A program made the translations under genes and the position numbers. A model generated the notes under the pieces. The model was not told where the DNA came from. It made no database searches and saw only the letters and a list, made by a program, of their open reading frames with translations. A stretch of 64,000 nt of DNA from Guptibacillus hwajinpoensis (GTDB taxonomy: Bacteria > Bacillota > Bacilli > Bacillales > Guptibacillaceae), in assembly GCF_020524165.1 (NCBI RefSeq), contig NZ_JAIVKU010000004.1, positions 372,001 through 436,000 on the forward strand, written 5' to 3'. Position 1 is the stretch's first letter; each line of letters starts with the position of its first letter. Shown here piece after piece: positions 44,121 to 52,296 of the stretch.

Positions 44121-45266
44121 ATGGGTGAAGAGATGAATCAGGAAATGACTGAGTTCAAATCGTTCGAAATTGGAGATGTGGTGACAGGAAAAATCTCTAA
44201 AGTCGAAGAAAAACACGCATCAGTTGATGTTGGTTTTAAAGTTGATGGAGTGCTGCCAATCAGCGAACTGTCAAGCCTTCACGTCGAAAAGGTTAGCGAC
44301 GTGCTCTCAGAAGGTGATGAAATAGAAGTTAAAGTAATCAAAGTTTCTGAAGATGAGCTTGTGCTTTCTAAGAAAGCAGTCGAAGCCGATCAGGCATGGG
44401 ATGCATTGCAGGAGAAGTATGAAAATTCTGTGGCATTCGATGTTGAGATTGCTGATGTAGTTAAGGGTGGTCTTGTAGTGGATCTTGGAGTACGCGGCTT
44501 TATTCCCGCTTCTCTTGTTGAGAGACATTATGTTGAAGATTTCTCTGATTACAAAGGTAAAAGCCTGAGCGTGAAAATTGTTGAATTTGATCCAGAAAAA
44601 GCAAAAGTGATTTTATCACATCGTGCTGTTTTGGAGCAGGAAGCTGATCATAAAAAACAAGAAACGCTAGCATCTCTTCAAGCAGGACAAGTTGTTGAGG
44701 GAACAGTTCAACGTCTTACTGACTTCGGTGCATTTGTCGATATCGGTGGAGTGGATGGACTCGTTCATATCTCTCAAATGGCTCACCATCGCGTTGAAAC
44801 ACCGTCTGAAGTTGTTACAGAAGGTCAGCAAGTGAACGTTAAAATTCTCTCTGTTGATCGTGACAATGAAAGAATTTCACTATCCATTAAAGAAACACTC
44901 CCAGGACCGTGGGAAGAAGTGAAGGGCAAGCTTAGCACTGGAGATGAAATCGAAGGTACAGTTAAACGTTTAGTTAGCTTTGGTGCTTTTGTAGAAGTCG
45001 CTCCAGGCGTTGAAGGGCTTGTTCACATTTCAGAAATCTCGAACAAACATATTGGAACACCTCAGGAAGTGCTTTCAGAAGGAGAAACTGTTCGAGTGAA
45101 AGTGCTGGATGTTAATCTTGATGAAAAGCGAATTTCACTAAGCATTAAGGTTCTCGAGACGGAACAAGTATCAAGCGAAGTTGAAGAATATCAAAAAGAG
45201 AGTGATGGAAACGCTCCATTCTCACTTGGGGATATGATCGGTGATCAGCTTAAAAAATACAAATAA
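44121..45266 (+). CDS. ypfD: Ribosomal S1-domain RNA-binding protein (YpfD)
   Basis: A homologue of ribosomal protein S1 with four S1 repeats (about 16-85, 100-170, 186-255, 272-341). Examples are GGLVVDLGVRGFIPASLV, GAFVDIGGVDGLVHIS and GAFVEVAPGVEGLVHIS. 381 residues (B. subtilis YpfD 382). It is not essential in bacilli and is not a canonical S1. ATG 44121 has AAGGAGGAG 8 bases upstream; in-frame TTG 44115 is too close. A perfect TTGACA at 43980 upstream lacks a good -10. Confidence 0.93.
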   Translation: MGEEMNQEMTEFKSFEIGDVVTGKISKVEEKHASVDVGFKVDGVLPISELSSLHVEKVSDVLSEGDEIEVKVIKVSEDELVLSKKAVEADQAWDALQEKYENSVAFDVEIADVVKGGLVVDLGVRGFIPASLVERHYVEDFSDYKGKSLSVKIVEFDPEKAKVILSHRAVLEQEADHKKQETLASLQAGQVVEGTVQRLTDFGAFVDIGGVDGLVHISQMAHHRVETPSEVVTEGQQVNVKILSVDRDNERISLSIKETLPGPWEEVKGKLSTGDEIEGTVKRLVSFGAFVEVAPGVEGLVHISEISNKHIGTPQEVLSEGETVRVKVLDVNLDEKRISLSIKVLETEQVSSEVEEYQKESDGNAPFSLGDMIGDQLKKYK

Positions 45267-45276
45267 TGATATGTCT

Positions 45277-45310
45277 AAAAGCTCTCTGCTTCATGCAGAG
45301 AGCTTTTTTG
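45277..45310 (+). terminator. Terminator of ypfD
   Basis: AAAGCTCTCTGC (45278-45289) pairs with GCAGAGAGCTTT (45295-45306), followed by TTTG. The perfect stem has a TTCAT loop. Confidence 0.92.
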
Positions 45311-45338
45311 TATGCAAATGATAAAAAACCTACTCTGA

Positions 45339-45479
45339 TTATGACTTTTGACCATTACGTTTTCTTGCATTGGAAGCGCCTTCTAACATTGTTGCCCCTT
45401 CATGCTCCAAAGATTGATCACGATCTGATTCTACGCGCTTGGATTTCTTAAGTTTTTTTTCTTGACGATCTTTGCCCAT
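45339..45479 (-). CDS. ypzI: YpzI-family small protein
   Basis: A 46-residue, highly charged protein starting MGKDRQEKKLKKSKRVES, matching B. subtilis YpzI, which lies at the same place between ypfD and yphA. AAAGGAGGGGAAGG precedes the ATG, an excellent ribosome site. It probably is intrinsically disordered. Function unknown. Plus-strand frames over this region (for example 45266-45451) are shadows. Confidence 0.82.
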   Translation of the reverse strand: MGKDRQEKKLKKSKRVESDRDQSLEHEGATMLEGASNARKRNGQKS

Positions 45480-45601
45480 TCCTTCCCCTCCTTTCAATCG
45501 AACCTCTTCTTATCATGAAAAAAAGGTTTGAAAGTTATGCATTTTTGGTCTATCGATCATGAAAATATCCCATACTGATCATAATGAGAGGAGGAGTAGT
45601 G

Positions 45602-46201
45602 GTGGATGGGATCATATTTGTGTGGTTTGCCTGGATCGGTTGGGTTATTGCGGTATTCTTTCAAAATGTATCCAGCAAGCGCACTCGATTAATATTCGTT
45701 TTGTTACTTGCCATTTGTTTGATTCATATCAAGATCAACATATTGTATGTTCAAGTGTCAGCATTATGGGTGCTCGCACTAGGGACGGGTTACTTTCTGT
45801 TAATGAAATATCGCGTTAACACCGTTTATGCGGTTATTATTTTACTCACACTAACGGCGGCTTTTACAGCGGTACAATTGTTTTCTATTTATGATCCAGT
45901 TTTTACTTTCTTATATACAAAATGGTCGGTTTCGGCAATTCTCCTTGTCATCATTCATTTAACGATCAGTAGTACGGTTGAACGCTGCTCATTTCTCATT
46001 CTTAGCATTGTGCATGGTGAATTGATTTTAGGAATGATTTTTAAAGGGATGGGGTTTGATCGACTTATTGGAGAATTAGCTTCACTAGACATACTGGCTA
46101 TTTCAATCATGAGCACAGTAGCATGGTCAGGGTTCGTAAATGTAACAACCCACCTTGAAAAGCTATTGAAAAAACATCAAGAAAGACGGGGATATTCGTG
46201 A
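45602..46201 (+). CDS. yphA: YphA-like polytopic membrane protein
   Basis: A 199-residue membrane protein (the B. subtilis length) with about six helices and a basic C-terminus (EKLLKKHQERRG). Function unknown. GTG 45602 is chosen: GGAGGAG (45588-45594) is 7 bases upstream, and an earlier ATG (45584) overlaps that site. It overlaps the next gene (seaA) by four bases (GTGA). Confidence 0.85.
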   Translation: MDGIIFVWFAWIGWVIAVFFQNVSSKRTRLIFVLLLAICLIHIKINILYVQVSALWVLALGTGYFLLMKYRVNTVYAVIILLTLTAAFTAVQLFSIYDPVFTFLYTKWSVSAILLVIIHLTISSTVERCSFLILSIVHGELILGMIFKGMGFDRLIGELASLDILAISIMSTVAWSGFVNVTTHLEKLLKKHQERRGYS

Positions 46202-47088
46202 ATGAATATACAATTCCAATATTATTTGGAGTAATTGCAGGTACGCTCGCAAGAATCTATATGTTTCGTACGGACTATCGCCAATACCCTACATACCCAC
46301 ATGGAATGATTATTCACCTTGCGCTTGGGTTTATTGCCGCTTCCCTAGGTGCCCTCGTTGTTCCTTCCATTATGGAACAAGAGTTTACTGCTGTAACCTT
46401 TTTAACACTTGCAGCGTCGCAATTTCGAGAAGTGAGAAATATGGAAAGAAAAACACTAACCGAAATGGATTCGCTTGAACTCGTTCCAAGAGGAGCGTCA
46501 TACATTGAAGGAATAGCCGTTACATTTGAAGGAAGAAACTACTTAGTTATCTTTATTTCCTTTGTCACTTCATTTGCCTATTTAGCTCTGAATGTATGGG
46601 CGGGTCTTATCGCTGCATTTCTAGCATTTTTAGTAGCGAAGAAATACATGACTGGTAGTAAATTGGGGAAAATCGCCAACATTGAACAAAAAGAAGTGAG
46701 GTTTGATGGGGCGGGGCTTTATGTTGATAACATATACATTATGAACATCGGGATTCCTGCGAGGCAGAAAGAAATTTTACAACATGGGTTGGGATTTACC
46801 ATCTCACCGAAAAACTTTGATGCTAGAATGACGATTGGGAATCTTGGACAAAGACAAGCGATTCTTCATGACCTCGCTATTTCAATGGGTGTCTATCGAG
46901 ATTCTGGTACGCCAGCACTTGTTCCGCTAATCAAGCGCGATCTTGATGATGGACGCATTGGCGTATTTATTTTACCTCAAAATAAAAATGTCGATCTTGC
47001 AATGAAGGTGATCTCTCAGGTACCGACACTAGAAAATGCGATTCGCATGCCAACTGAAACAAAGAAAAAGGGAAGTGATGAATCGTGA
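46198..47088 (+). CDS. seaA: YIEGIA-family membrane protein (SeaA/YphB)
   Basis: A 296-residue protein with several N-terminal membrane helices (about 4-160) and a C-terminal soluble domain. It carries the name motif ASYIEGIAVTFEGRN near residue 101. B. subtilis seaA (yphB) at the same locus is reported to act in spore envelope assembly. GTG start overlaps the yphA stop; its stop overlaps ypzH. The three form one coupled unit. Confidence 0.87.
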   Translation: MNEYTIPILFGVIAGTLARIYMFRTDYRQYPTYPHGMIIHLALGFIAASLGALVVPSIMEQEFTAVTFLTLAASQFREVRNMERKTLTEMDSLELVPRGASYIEGIAVTFEGRNYLVIFISFVTSFAYLALNVWAGLIAAFLAFLVAKKYMTGSKLGKIANIEQKEVRFDGAGLYVDNIYIMNIGIPARQKEILQHGLGFTISPKNFDARMTIGNLGQRQAILHDLAISMGVYRDSGTPALVPLIKRDLDDGRIGVFILPQNKNVDLAMKVISQVPTLENAIRMPTETKKKGSDES

Positions 47089-47270
47089 AGATAGAAAAAG
47101 CGATACTCGCAACCGTAACTCATTCTATAAGTAAGGCTCCTGTAGGTGCAAATGTTTTTGTGTGTGAATCTGAAGAAGAAATGAATAAAGTAGCGGCTGA
47201 TCTTGAAGCCATATTGGATGGAATTGCGCATAAATTGAGCAATGGTGTTTATATTATCGTGAAACATTAA
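47085..47270 (+). CDS. ypzH: YpzH-like small partner of the YIEGIA protein
   Basis: A 61-residue soluble alpha/beta protein (IEKAILATVTHSISKAPVGA). Small proteins of this type are annotated as capping subunits for YIEGIA proteins and regularly follow seaA. The GTG start overlaps the seaA stop, fixing equal expression. GGGTCAAA/TTTGATCC (47284-47309) may form a weak terminator after it. Confidence 0.8.
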   Translation: MKIEKAILATVTHSISKAPVGANVFVCESEEEMNKVAADLEAILDGIAHKLSNGVYIIVKH

Positions 47271-47313
47271 CAGTTTCTCATAAGGGTCAAAAGAAGATTC
47301 GTTTGATCCTCTG

Positions 47314-47342
47314 TTGTTCAATGGTTGCTTTTTTGATAAGAT
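47314..47342 (+). promoter_or_regulatory. Likely sigma-A promoter of der
   Basis: TTGTTC (47314-47319) and TAAGAT (47337-47342), 17 bases apart, about 125 bases before der. Confidence 0.5.
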
Positions 47343-47391
47343 ATAAAAGCTATCGAAGACTACGCCCTTCTTATAGAGGAGGGTTTTTATC

Positions 47392-47442
47392 ATGAACTCC
47401 TGGAAAGTTTGTCCACGACTTTCTGGTTTCAAGCTTAGATAG
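47392..47442 (+). CDS. Possible 16-codon leader reading frame ahead of der
   Basis: MNSWKVCPRLSGFKLR, with ATG 47392 and TAG 47440. GAGGAGGG (47376-47383) eight bases upstream is a stronger ribosome site than the one for der itself. It ends 24 bases before the der start. It might be a leader peptide or chance. The GAGGAGGG also pairs with CCCTTC upstream in a small hairpin. Confidence 0.35.
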   Translation: MNSWKVCPRLSGFKLR

Positions 47443-47466
47443 TCTTTTAGAAAGGGCGTGCAAAAA

Positions 47467-48780
47467 ATGACAAAACCAGTTGTCGCAATAGTAGGTCGAC
47501 CAAATGTTGGGAAATCGACCATTTTTAATCGTATAGTAGGAGAAAGAGTATCGATTGTAGAAGATACTCCGGGAGTAACAAGAGACCGCATTTATAGTAC
47601 AGGAGAATGGCTGAATCGTGAATTTAATATCATTGATACAGGTGGTATTGAGATCGGCGATGAACCGTTTCTTTCGCAAATTCGTTACCAGGCAGAAATA
47701 GCCATTGACGAAGCTGATGTAATTATATTTATGGTAAATGGACGAGATGGGATCTCAAATGCAGATGAAGAAGTGGCAAAAATTCTTTATCGTTCCAATA
47801 AACCAGTTGTCCTTGCCGTTAATAAAGTAGATAACCCAGAACAGCAAACGCTTATCTATGATTTTTATGCGCTAGGTTTTGGCACTCCATTTGGTATTTC
47901 AGGCTCTCACGGGCTTGGACTTGGCGATCTTTTAGATGAAGTGTTTAAGTCTTTTCCTGAAGAGAATGAAGAGGAATATGATGAAGGTACAATTAAGTTT
48001 TCATTGATTGGTCGTCCTAACGTAGGGAAATCATCTCTTGTTAATACGATTCTGGGTGAAGAACGTGTCATTGTAAGTGATATTGCAGGAACAACACGTG
48101 ACGCGATTGACTCAATGTTTACACGAGATGGTCAGGACTATGTGATCATTGACACGGCTGGAATGAGAAAAAGAGGAAAAATCTATGAAACGACTGAGAA
48201 GTACAGCGTTCTGCGAGCTATGCGTGGGATTGAACGTTCAGACGTTGTTTTAGTTGTTATTGATGGGGAAGAAGGGATCATCGAGCAGGATAAGAAAGTA
48301 GCGGGTTATGCTCACGAAGCTGGTAAAGCCGTCGTTATTGTTGTAAACAAATGGGATGCTGTTGAAAAAGATGATAAGACGATGCGTGAATTCGAACAAA
48401 AAATCCGCGATCATTTCTTGTTCCTTAGCTATGCACCGATTGTATTCTTGTCTGCAAAAACGAAACAGCGTCTTCACACGTTACTACCTGTTGTTAACAC
48501 AGTAGCTGAGAATCATGCATTACGTGTAAAAACGAATGTATTAAATGAATTAATTATGGATTCAGTTGCGATGAACCCGACACCGACAGATAATGGGAAG
48601 CGATTGAAAATTAACTATGCGACGCAAGTGGCTGTTAAGCCGCCTACCATCGTTTTATTTGTTAATGATCCGGAACTTCTTCACTTTTCATATCGACGTT
48701 TCTTAGAGAATCGTATTCGCGAGACGTTTGGTTTTAAGGGGACTCCTTTACGCATTCTTGCTCGTAGAAAAAGCGAATAA
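47467..48780 (+). CDS. der: GTPase Der (EngA)
   Basis: Essential ribosome-assembly GTPase acting on the 50S subunit, with two consecutive G domains: G1 GRPNVGKST and NKVD in the first (1-165), [21 protein letters not shown] and NKWD in the second (175-345), then a KH-like C-terminus. 437 residues (B. subtilis 436). ATG 47467 is preferred over GTG 47458, which abuts AAAGGG. A 16-codon frame precedes it. Confidence 0.96.
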   Translation: MTKPVVAIVGRPNVGKSTIFNRIVGERVSIVEDTPGVTRDRIYSTGEWLNREFNIIDTGGIEIGDEPFLSQIRYQAEIAIDEADVIIFMVNGRDGISNADEEVAKILYRSNKPVVLAVNKVDNPEQQTLIYDFYALGFGTPFGISGSHGLGLGDLLDEVFKSFPEENEEEYDEGTIKFSLIGRPNVGKSSLVNTILGEERVIVSDIAGTTRDAIDSMFTRDGQDYVIIDTAGMRKRGKIYETTEKYSVLRAMRGIERSDVVLVVIDGEEGIIEQDKKVAGYAHEAGKAVVIVVNKWDAVEKDDKTMREFEQKIRDHFLFLSYAPIVFLSAKTKQRLHTLLPVVNTVAENHALRVKTNVLNELIMDSVAMNPTPTDNGKRLKINYATQVAVKPPTIVLFVNDPELLHFSYRRFLENRIRETFGFKGTPLRILARRKSE

Positions 48781-48830
48781 TAAGCCTTGTTTCGTTCGGG
48801 GGACCTTGCTAATAAAAAGGGGGAAATGAG

Positions 48831-49430
48831 ATGATCGCGATCCTGATTTGCATTGCTGCGTACTTGCTCGGTTCAATTAGTTTTAGTTATTTAATTGCAA
48901 AAATCGTGAAAAAGATAGACATACGAGATCACGGGAGCGGCAATGCAGGAGCGACAAATACACTTCGAGTGTTGGGGACGGGGCCTGCTATAGCTGTCCT
49001 TGCCCTTGATGTGATCAAAGGCATACTTGCTGTTTGGTTAGGGTATTGGTTCTCTAGTGAACCAATCGTTCCTTTCCTTGCAGGAATATGTGCGATTTTG
49101 GGTCATAACTGGCCAATATTTTTTGGGTTTCGAGGCGGAAAAGGTGTGGCAACAACGATTGGGGTATTTGCAACGATTGCGTTCTTACCGGCACTTTATG
49201 CAGGAATAATAGCTATCTTTGCAATTGTGATTACGAGATTTGTTTCACTCGGTTCCTTGATTTTTGTCGTGTTAACGCCTGCGTTTATTTTCTTACTTGG
49301 AGGAAATCCACCATCTTATATTTTGTTAGGGACGATTCTAGCGATTCTTTCAGTTTGGCGACATCGTACAAATGTGAAACGTTTGTTCACTGGTACTGAA
49401 AGCAAGCTCGGTCAGAAGGTCGAGCAGTAA
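48831..49430 (+). CDS. plsY: Acyl-phosphate glycerol-3-phosphate acyltransferase
   Basis: First acyl transfer of phospholipid synthesis, using acyl-phosphate from PlsX. 199 residues and five helices, with signature loops SGNAGATNTLRVLG and GHNWPIFFGFRGGKGVATTIG. AAAGGGGGAAATG precedes the ATG. It is followed 12 bases later by gpsA, which makes its glycerol-3-phosphate substrate; B. subtilis has plsY elsewhere. Confidence 0.95.
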   Translation: MIAILICIAAYLLGSISFSYLIAKIVKKIDIRDHGSGNAGATNTLRVLGTGPAIAVLALDVIKGILAVWLGYWFSSEPIVPFLAGICAILGHNWPIFFGFRGGKGVATTIGVFATIAFLPALYAGIIAIFAIVITRFVSLGSLIFVVLTPAFIFLLGGNPPSYILLGTILAILSVWRHRTNVKRLFTGTESKLGQKVEQ

Positions 49431-49442
49431 GGAGGAAGTTCA

Positions 49443-50498
49443 ATGGCGAAAATTTCAGTTGTAGGTGCAGGAAGCTGGGGGACAGCTCTTGCAATTGTGC
49501 TAGCAGATAATCACCATGATGTTTCATTATGGGCAAGAAGAACAGAACTTGCTGAGGAAGTAAACGAGAAGCATACAAATAATAAATATCTTCCTGGCAT
49601 TAGTCTCCCCGAAGGGATTAAAGCCACTAGTTCACTTGAAGAAAGTGTTAAAGATGCCGAAGCTATTTTGCTTGTTACACCAACGAAAGCGCTTCGAGAA
49701 GTGCTTCCTGAAATTAAGACATACTTATCAACGCCCGTAACGCTCATTCATGCAAGTAAAGGAATTGAACCTGAAACGTCTAAGAGAATTTCTGAAGTAA
49801 TTGAAGAAGAGATTCCGGAAACTTTAAGAAAATCAGTTGTTGTTTTATCAGGTCCAAGTCATGCCGAAGAAGTAAGCCTTCGCCATCCAACAACTGTTAC
49901 ATCTTCTTCAAAGTCCATGGATCAAGCTGAATATGTGCAAGATCTCTTTATTAACTCGAATTTTCGAGTATATACGAATCATGACATTATTGGTGTTGAA
50001 CTGGGAGGAGCTTTAAAAAATATCATTGCGCTTGGTGCTGGTTTGTCTGATGGGCTTGGATATGGCGATAATGCAAAAGCTGCACTGATTACAAGAGGCT
50101 TAGCTGAAATTGCACGCCTTGGGGCAGCGATGGGGGCAAATCCACTTACTTTTATGGGGTTAACAGGGATAGGAGATCTTGTCGTAACGTGTACAAGCGT
50201 ACATAGCCGGAACTGGCGAGCTGGTAACCTTTTAGGTAAAGGAAATAATCTTGATGAAGTTCTTGAAAATATGGGAATGGTTGTAGAAGGCGTCCGTACG
50301 ACGAAAGCGGCTTACTACCTTGCGAAAAAGCAAAACGTGGAAATGCCAATCACGTCCGTATTGTTTGAGGTGCTCTTCAATAATAAAGACCCAAAAGACG
50401 GGGTAGATCAGTTAATGGGACGACTTCGTACGCATGAAACAGAAGATCTTACTTCATTACTTGCAGACCGTTTTGAATTAAATCCGAAAGAACTATAA
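49443..50498 (+). CDS. gpsA: Glycerol-3-phosphate dehydrogenase [NAD(P)+]
   Basis: Reduces dihydroxyacetone phosphate to sn-glycerol-3-phosphate for lipids. 351 residues (B. subtilis 345) with N-terminal [22 protein letters not shown], the catalytic Lys in [13 protein letters not shown], and [23 protein letters not shown] precedes the ATG. It follows der-plsY and precedes sporulation genes, as in B. subtilis. Confidence 0.96.
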   Translation: MAKISVVGAGSWGTALAIVLADNHHDVSLWARRTELAEEVNEKHTNNKYLPGISLPEGIKATSSLEESVKDAEAILLVTPTKALREVLPEIKTYLSTPVTLIHASKGIEPETSKRISEVIEEEIPETLRKSVVVLSGPSHAEEVSLRHPTTVTSSSKSMDQAEYVQDLFINSNFRVYTNHDIIGVELGGALKNIIALGAGLSDGLGYGDNAKAALITRGLAEIARLGAAMGANPLTFMGLTGIGDLVVTCTSVHSRNWRAGNLLGKGNNLDEVLENMGMVVEGVRTTKAAYYLAKKQNVEMPITSVLFEVLFNNKDPKDGVDQLMGRLRTHETEDLTSLLADRFELNPKEL

Positions 50499-50508
50499 AT
50501 AGGCAACG

Positions 50509-50536
50509 CACGAAGTATTCCTCCTTGCATACACTA
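50509..50536 (+). promoter_or_regulatory. Sigma-K-type promoter of the SpoVIF-family gene
   Basis: CATACACTA (50528-50536) fits the sigma-K -10 CATANNNTA perfectly, and CAC (50509-50511) lies 16 bases upstream. CATACACT also fits the sigma-E -10, but no sigma-E -35 is present. The gene's late mother-cell role supports sigma-K. Confidence 0.6.
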
Positions 50537-50567
50537 TGTTGAACGTTAATGGTAAGGAGGAAACAGC

Positions 50568-50819
50568 GTGAGCGATCTGTTCGATAACATAGAAAAGAAA
50601 ACGAATGTTAAGAAAGAAGACATTTTTAAATTAGCGAATTCCGTTCAAGGCGCAGATTTTACAGATGAGAAAACAGTGCGTAGATTAATTGCGAATGTTG
50701 CACGCGTTGCGAACGTACCCGTCTCAAAAGAAAAAGAAGATCGAATCGTGAAGGCAATCGTTAACAAAAATATGCCGTTCGATTTATCTGCTATTGCAAA
50801 ACTTTTTAGTCAAAAATAA
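50568..50819 (+). CDS. spoVIF: SpoVIF-family sporulation protein
   Basis: An 83-residue soluble protein matching SpoVIF (FDNIEKKTNVKKEDIFKLANSV; KNMPFDLSAIAKL), which in B. subtilis assists late spore-coat assembly. Its place right after gpsA is not that of B. subtilis spoVIF, so it may be the orthologue moved or a paralogue. GTG start with AAGGAGGAAACAGC upstream. A sigma-K-like promoter and a terminator (50933) bracket it. Confidence 0.8.
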   Translation: MSDLFDNIEKKTNVKKEDIFKLANSVQGADFTDEKTVRRLIANVARVANVPVSKEKEDRIVKAIVNKNMPFDLSAIAKLFSQK

Positions 50820-51073
50820 AAAATGTGAAGAAACTTAGGCTAATCAACGATACCGCCTTCGATGAAAGACCATATACTAAAAAGGAACCATCAATGTGCA
50901 AAAGCCTGCTTCTTTAAGAAATCCATATAGTCAAAGCTGAAGAAAAGCCCCTTTCTTCAGCTTTTATTTGTTTTGAGATTCCGCGTTCAGGTGAAAAATG
51001 ACTTTGAAAAAGCATCGCGCAGGGAAAAGCAATAGAAATTATGAAAACCTTTATAGGTAAAAGGGAAGAGATT
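50820..51073 (+). other. Intergenic region between spoVIF and yphE
   Basis: No substantial gene is visible in the 309 bases up to yphE (51129). Contents: a second sigma-K-like -10, CATATACTA (50871-50879); a 7-codon frame at 50894; the terminator at 50933-50969; and the yphE promoter at 51074. Confidence 0.6.
50933..50970 (+). terminator. Terminator after the spoVIF region
   Basis: AAAGCTGAAGAAA (50933-50945) pairs perfectly with TTTCTTCAGCTTT (50952-50964), loop AGCCCC, followed by TATTTG. Confidence 0.9.
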
Positions 51074-51082
51074 TGATATAAT
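51074..51082 (+). promoter_or_regulatory. Extended -10 promoter of yphE
   Basis: TGATATAAT: TG at 51074-51075 and TATAAT at 51077-51082, 46 bases before yphE. No clear -35. Confidence 0.55.
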
Positions 51083-51128
51083 GGTTGGCAGTGTTAGAAA
51101 GAATTTGTCAAACTAGGGGGATGAAATA

Positions 51129-51326
51129 ATGTCACCAGCGCTAATAAAAATGTGGGTAGCGCTTTCAGCACTTGGCTTGATGTTTATCGCCGTGATGGCC
51201 ATTATGTTAAGTCGCACGAAGCTTAAAGGGTTTTTCCGTATACTTGTTTCGACTTTTGCTTATTTGTGTATGTTCGTAGCAGGTATCCTTATGCTTCTTG
51301 TCGTGTTCACAGGCCCTACAAACTAA
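51129..51326 (+). CDS. yphE: YphE-like small membrane protein (DUF2768)
   Basis: A 65-residue protein with two membrane helices (about 6-27 and 36-60) separated by SRTKLKG, ending VVFTGPTN. It matches DUF2768/YphE in length and place between gpsA and yphF. GGGGGATG precedes the ATG. Function unknown. Confidence 0.85.
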   Translation: MSPALIKMWVALSALGLMFIAVMAIMLSRTKLKGFFRILVSTFAYLCMFVAGILMLLVVFTGPTN

Positions 51327-51356
51327 ATCATTAAATTTTTATAAGGAATGAGTTGT

Positions 51357-52076
51357 ATGAAACGACTAGCTACAAAGCTTGTATTATGGACAAGTCTCGT
51401 GACCTTACTTTCAGGTTGTTTGTATCCAGAAAGCCAAAAAAACGAAAATCAGATTCCATATACCGATCAAATACAATCTGTTCAATCAGCTGTTGAACAA
51501 TATCAGGAAAACAAGGCAGTCCTTCCAATTAAGACGAGAGATCAGGATACGCCAATCTATCAAAAGTACCCAATTGATTTTAAAAAATTAGTACCTGCGT
51601 TTTTACAACAGGCACCAGGGAATTCTTTTGAAAATGGAGGGGTTTTTCAATATGTTCTTATTGATGTGGAAGATAATCCTACCGTAAGATTAATTGATTT
51701 AGTGACAATTGAAAAAGTAAAGGACCTTCAGCTTAGAATCAATGATTATAGACGGAAAAAAGATTATCCCCCTTTCAAAGATGTGCTTGCAAAAGATCGT
51801 TATTCAATTGATTATGATGCGATGGGAATGGATGAAGAAATCACAGTGAAAAGTCCGTTTACGAACGATCAACTACCGTTTTTCCTGGATCAGAATGGAA
51901 ATGTACATATTGATTATACGAATGATTTAACCAAAGCGATTGAAAACAACCCAGGGCATAACTATCAAAACGGAGATGACATTCGTGATCTCTTAGCGAA
52001 TAATTCATTCTATGTCCCCGTTGCATCAGTTCCGTACACAATAGAAAATGATAAAGCTGTTTTTTTAGTGAAATAG
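51357..52076 (+). CDS. yphF: YphF-like lipoprotein
   Basis: A 239-residue putative lipoprotein: signal peptide with lipobox LLSGC (C21 is the lipidation site), then a soluble extracellular domain unlike anything I can name. B. subtilis yphF (244) lies at the same place before spoIVA. ATG 51357 has AAGGAATGAG upstream; ATG 51348 abuts that site. Function unknown. Confidence 0.85.
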   Translation: MKRLATKLVLWTSLVTLLSGCLYPESQKNENQIPYTDQIQSVQSAVEQYQENKAVLPIKTRDQDTPIYQKYPIDFKKLVPAFLQQAPGNSFENGGVFQYVLIDVEDNPTVRLIDLVTIEKVKDLQLRINDYRRKKDYPPFKDVLAKDRYSIDYDAMGMDEEITVKSPFTNDQLPFFLDQNGNVHIDYTNDLTKAIENNPGHNYQNGDDIRDLLANNSFYVPVASVPYTIENDKAVFLVK

Positions 52077-52083
52077 GTATTTT

Positions 52084-52131
52084 CCCTTCTCTTTAGCAAT
52101 ACAACTATTAAAAAGAGGAGGGACTTTTTTA
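52084..52131 (+). terminator. Terminator of yphE-yphF
   Basis: CCCTTCTCTTT (52084-52094) pairs with AAAGAGGAGGG (52112-52122, one G-U), followed by ACTTTTTT. Confidence 0.75.
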
Positions 52132-52194
52132 TGGATCTATACGGTAGGGGAGCGAAAGTTTACTTGTTGCATCAAATCCTTTTGCTTTAAGATG

Positions 52195-52222
52195 TCATAT
52201 TTATTGGACAACATCATAGAAT
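52195..52222 (+). promoter_or_regulatory. Sigma-E promoter of spoIVA
   Basis: -35 TCATATT (52195-52201) and -10 CATAGAAT (52215-52222), 13 bases apart, against KMATATT / CATACAHT (all 7, and 7 of 8). spoIVA is a classic sigma-E gene. The -10 has the same C-to-G change as the dacB promoter here. Confidence 0.72.
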
Positions 52223-52296
52223 GGTAGTGTTCAAGAATGTCTGCGGTCTGGAGTGAATCATTTCGTCCTTTGAGGCGGAATTCAGGAGGCGATCAC

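Noticed and set aside
45266..45451. 61-codon plus-strand frame after ypfD
   Set aside because: It overlaps the ypfD terminator and is antisense to ypzI, whose protein is recognisable.
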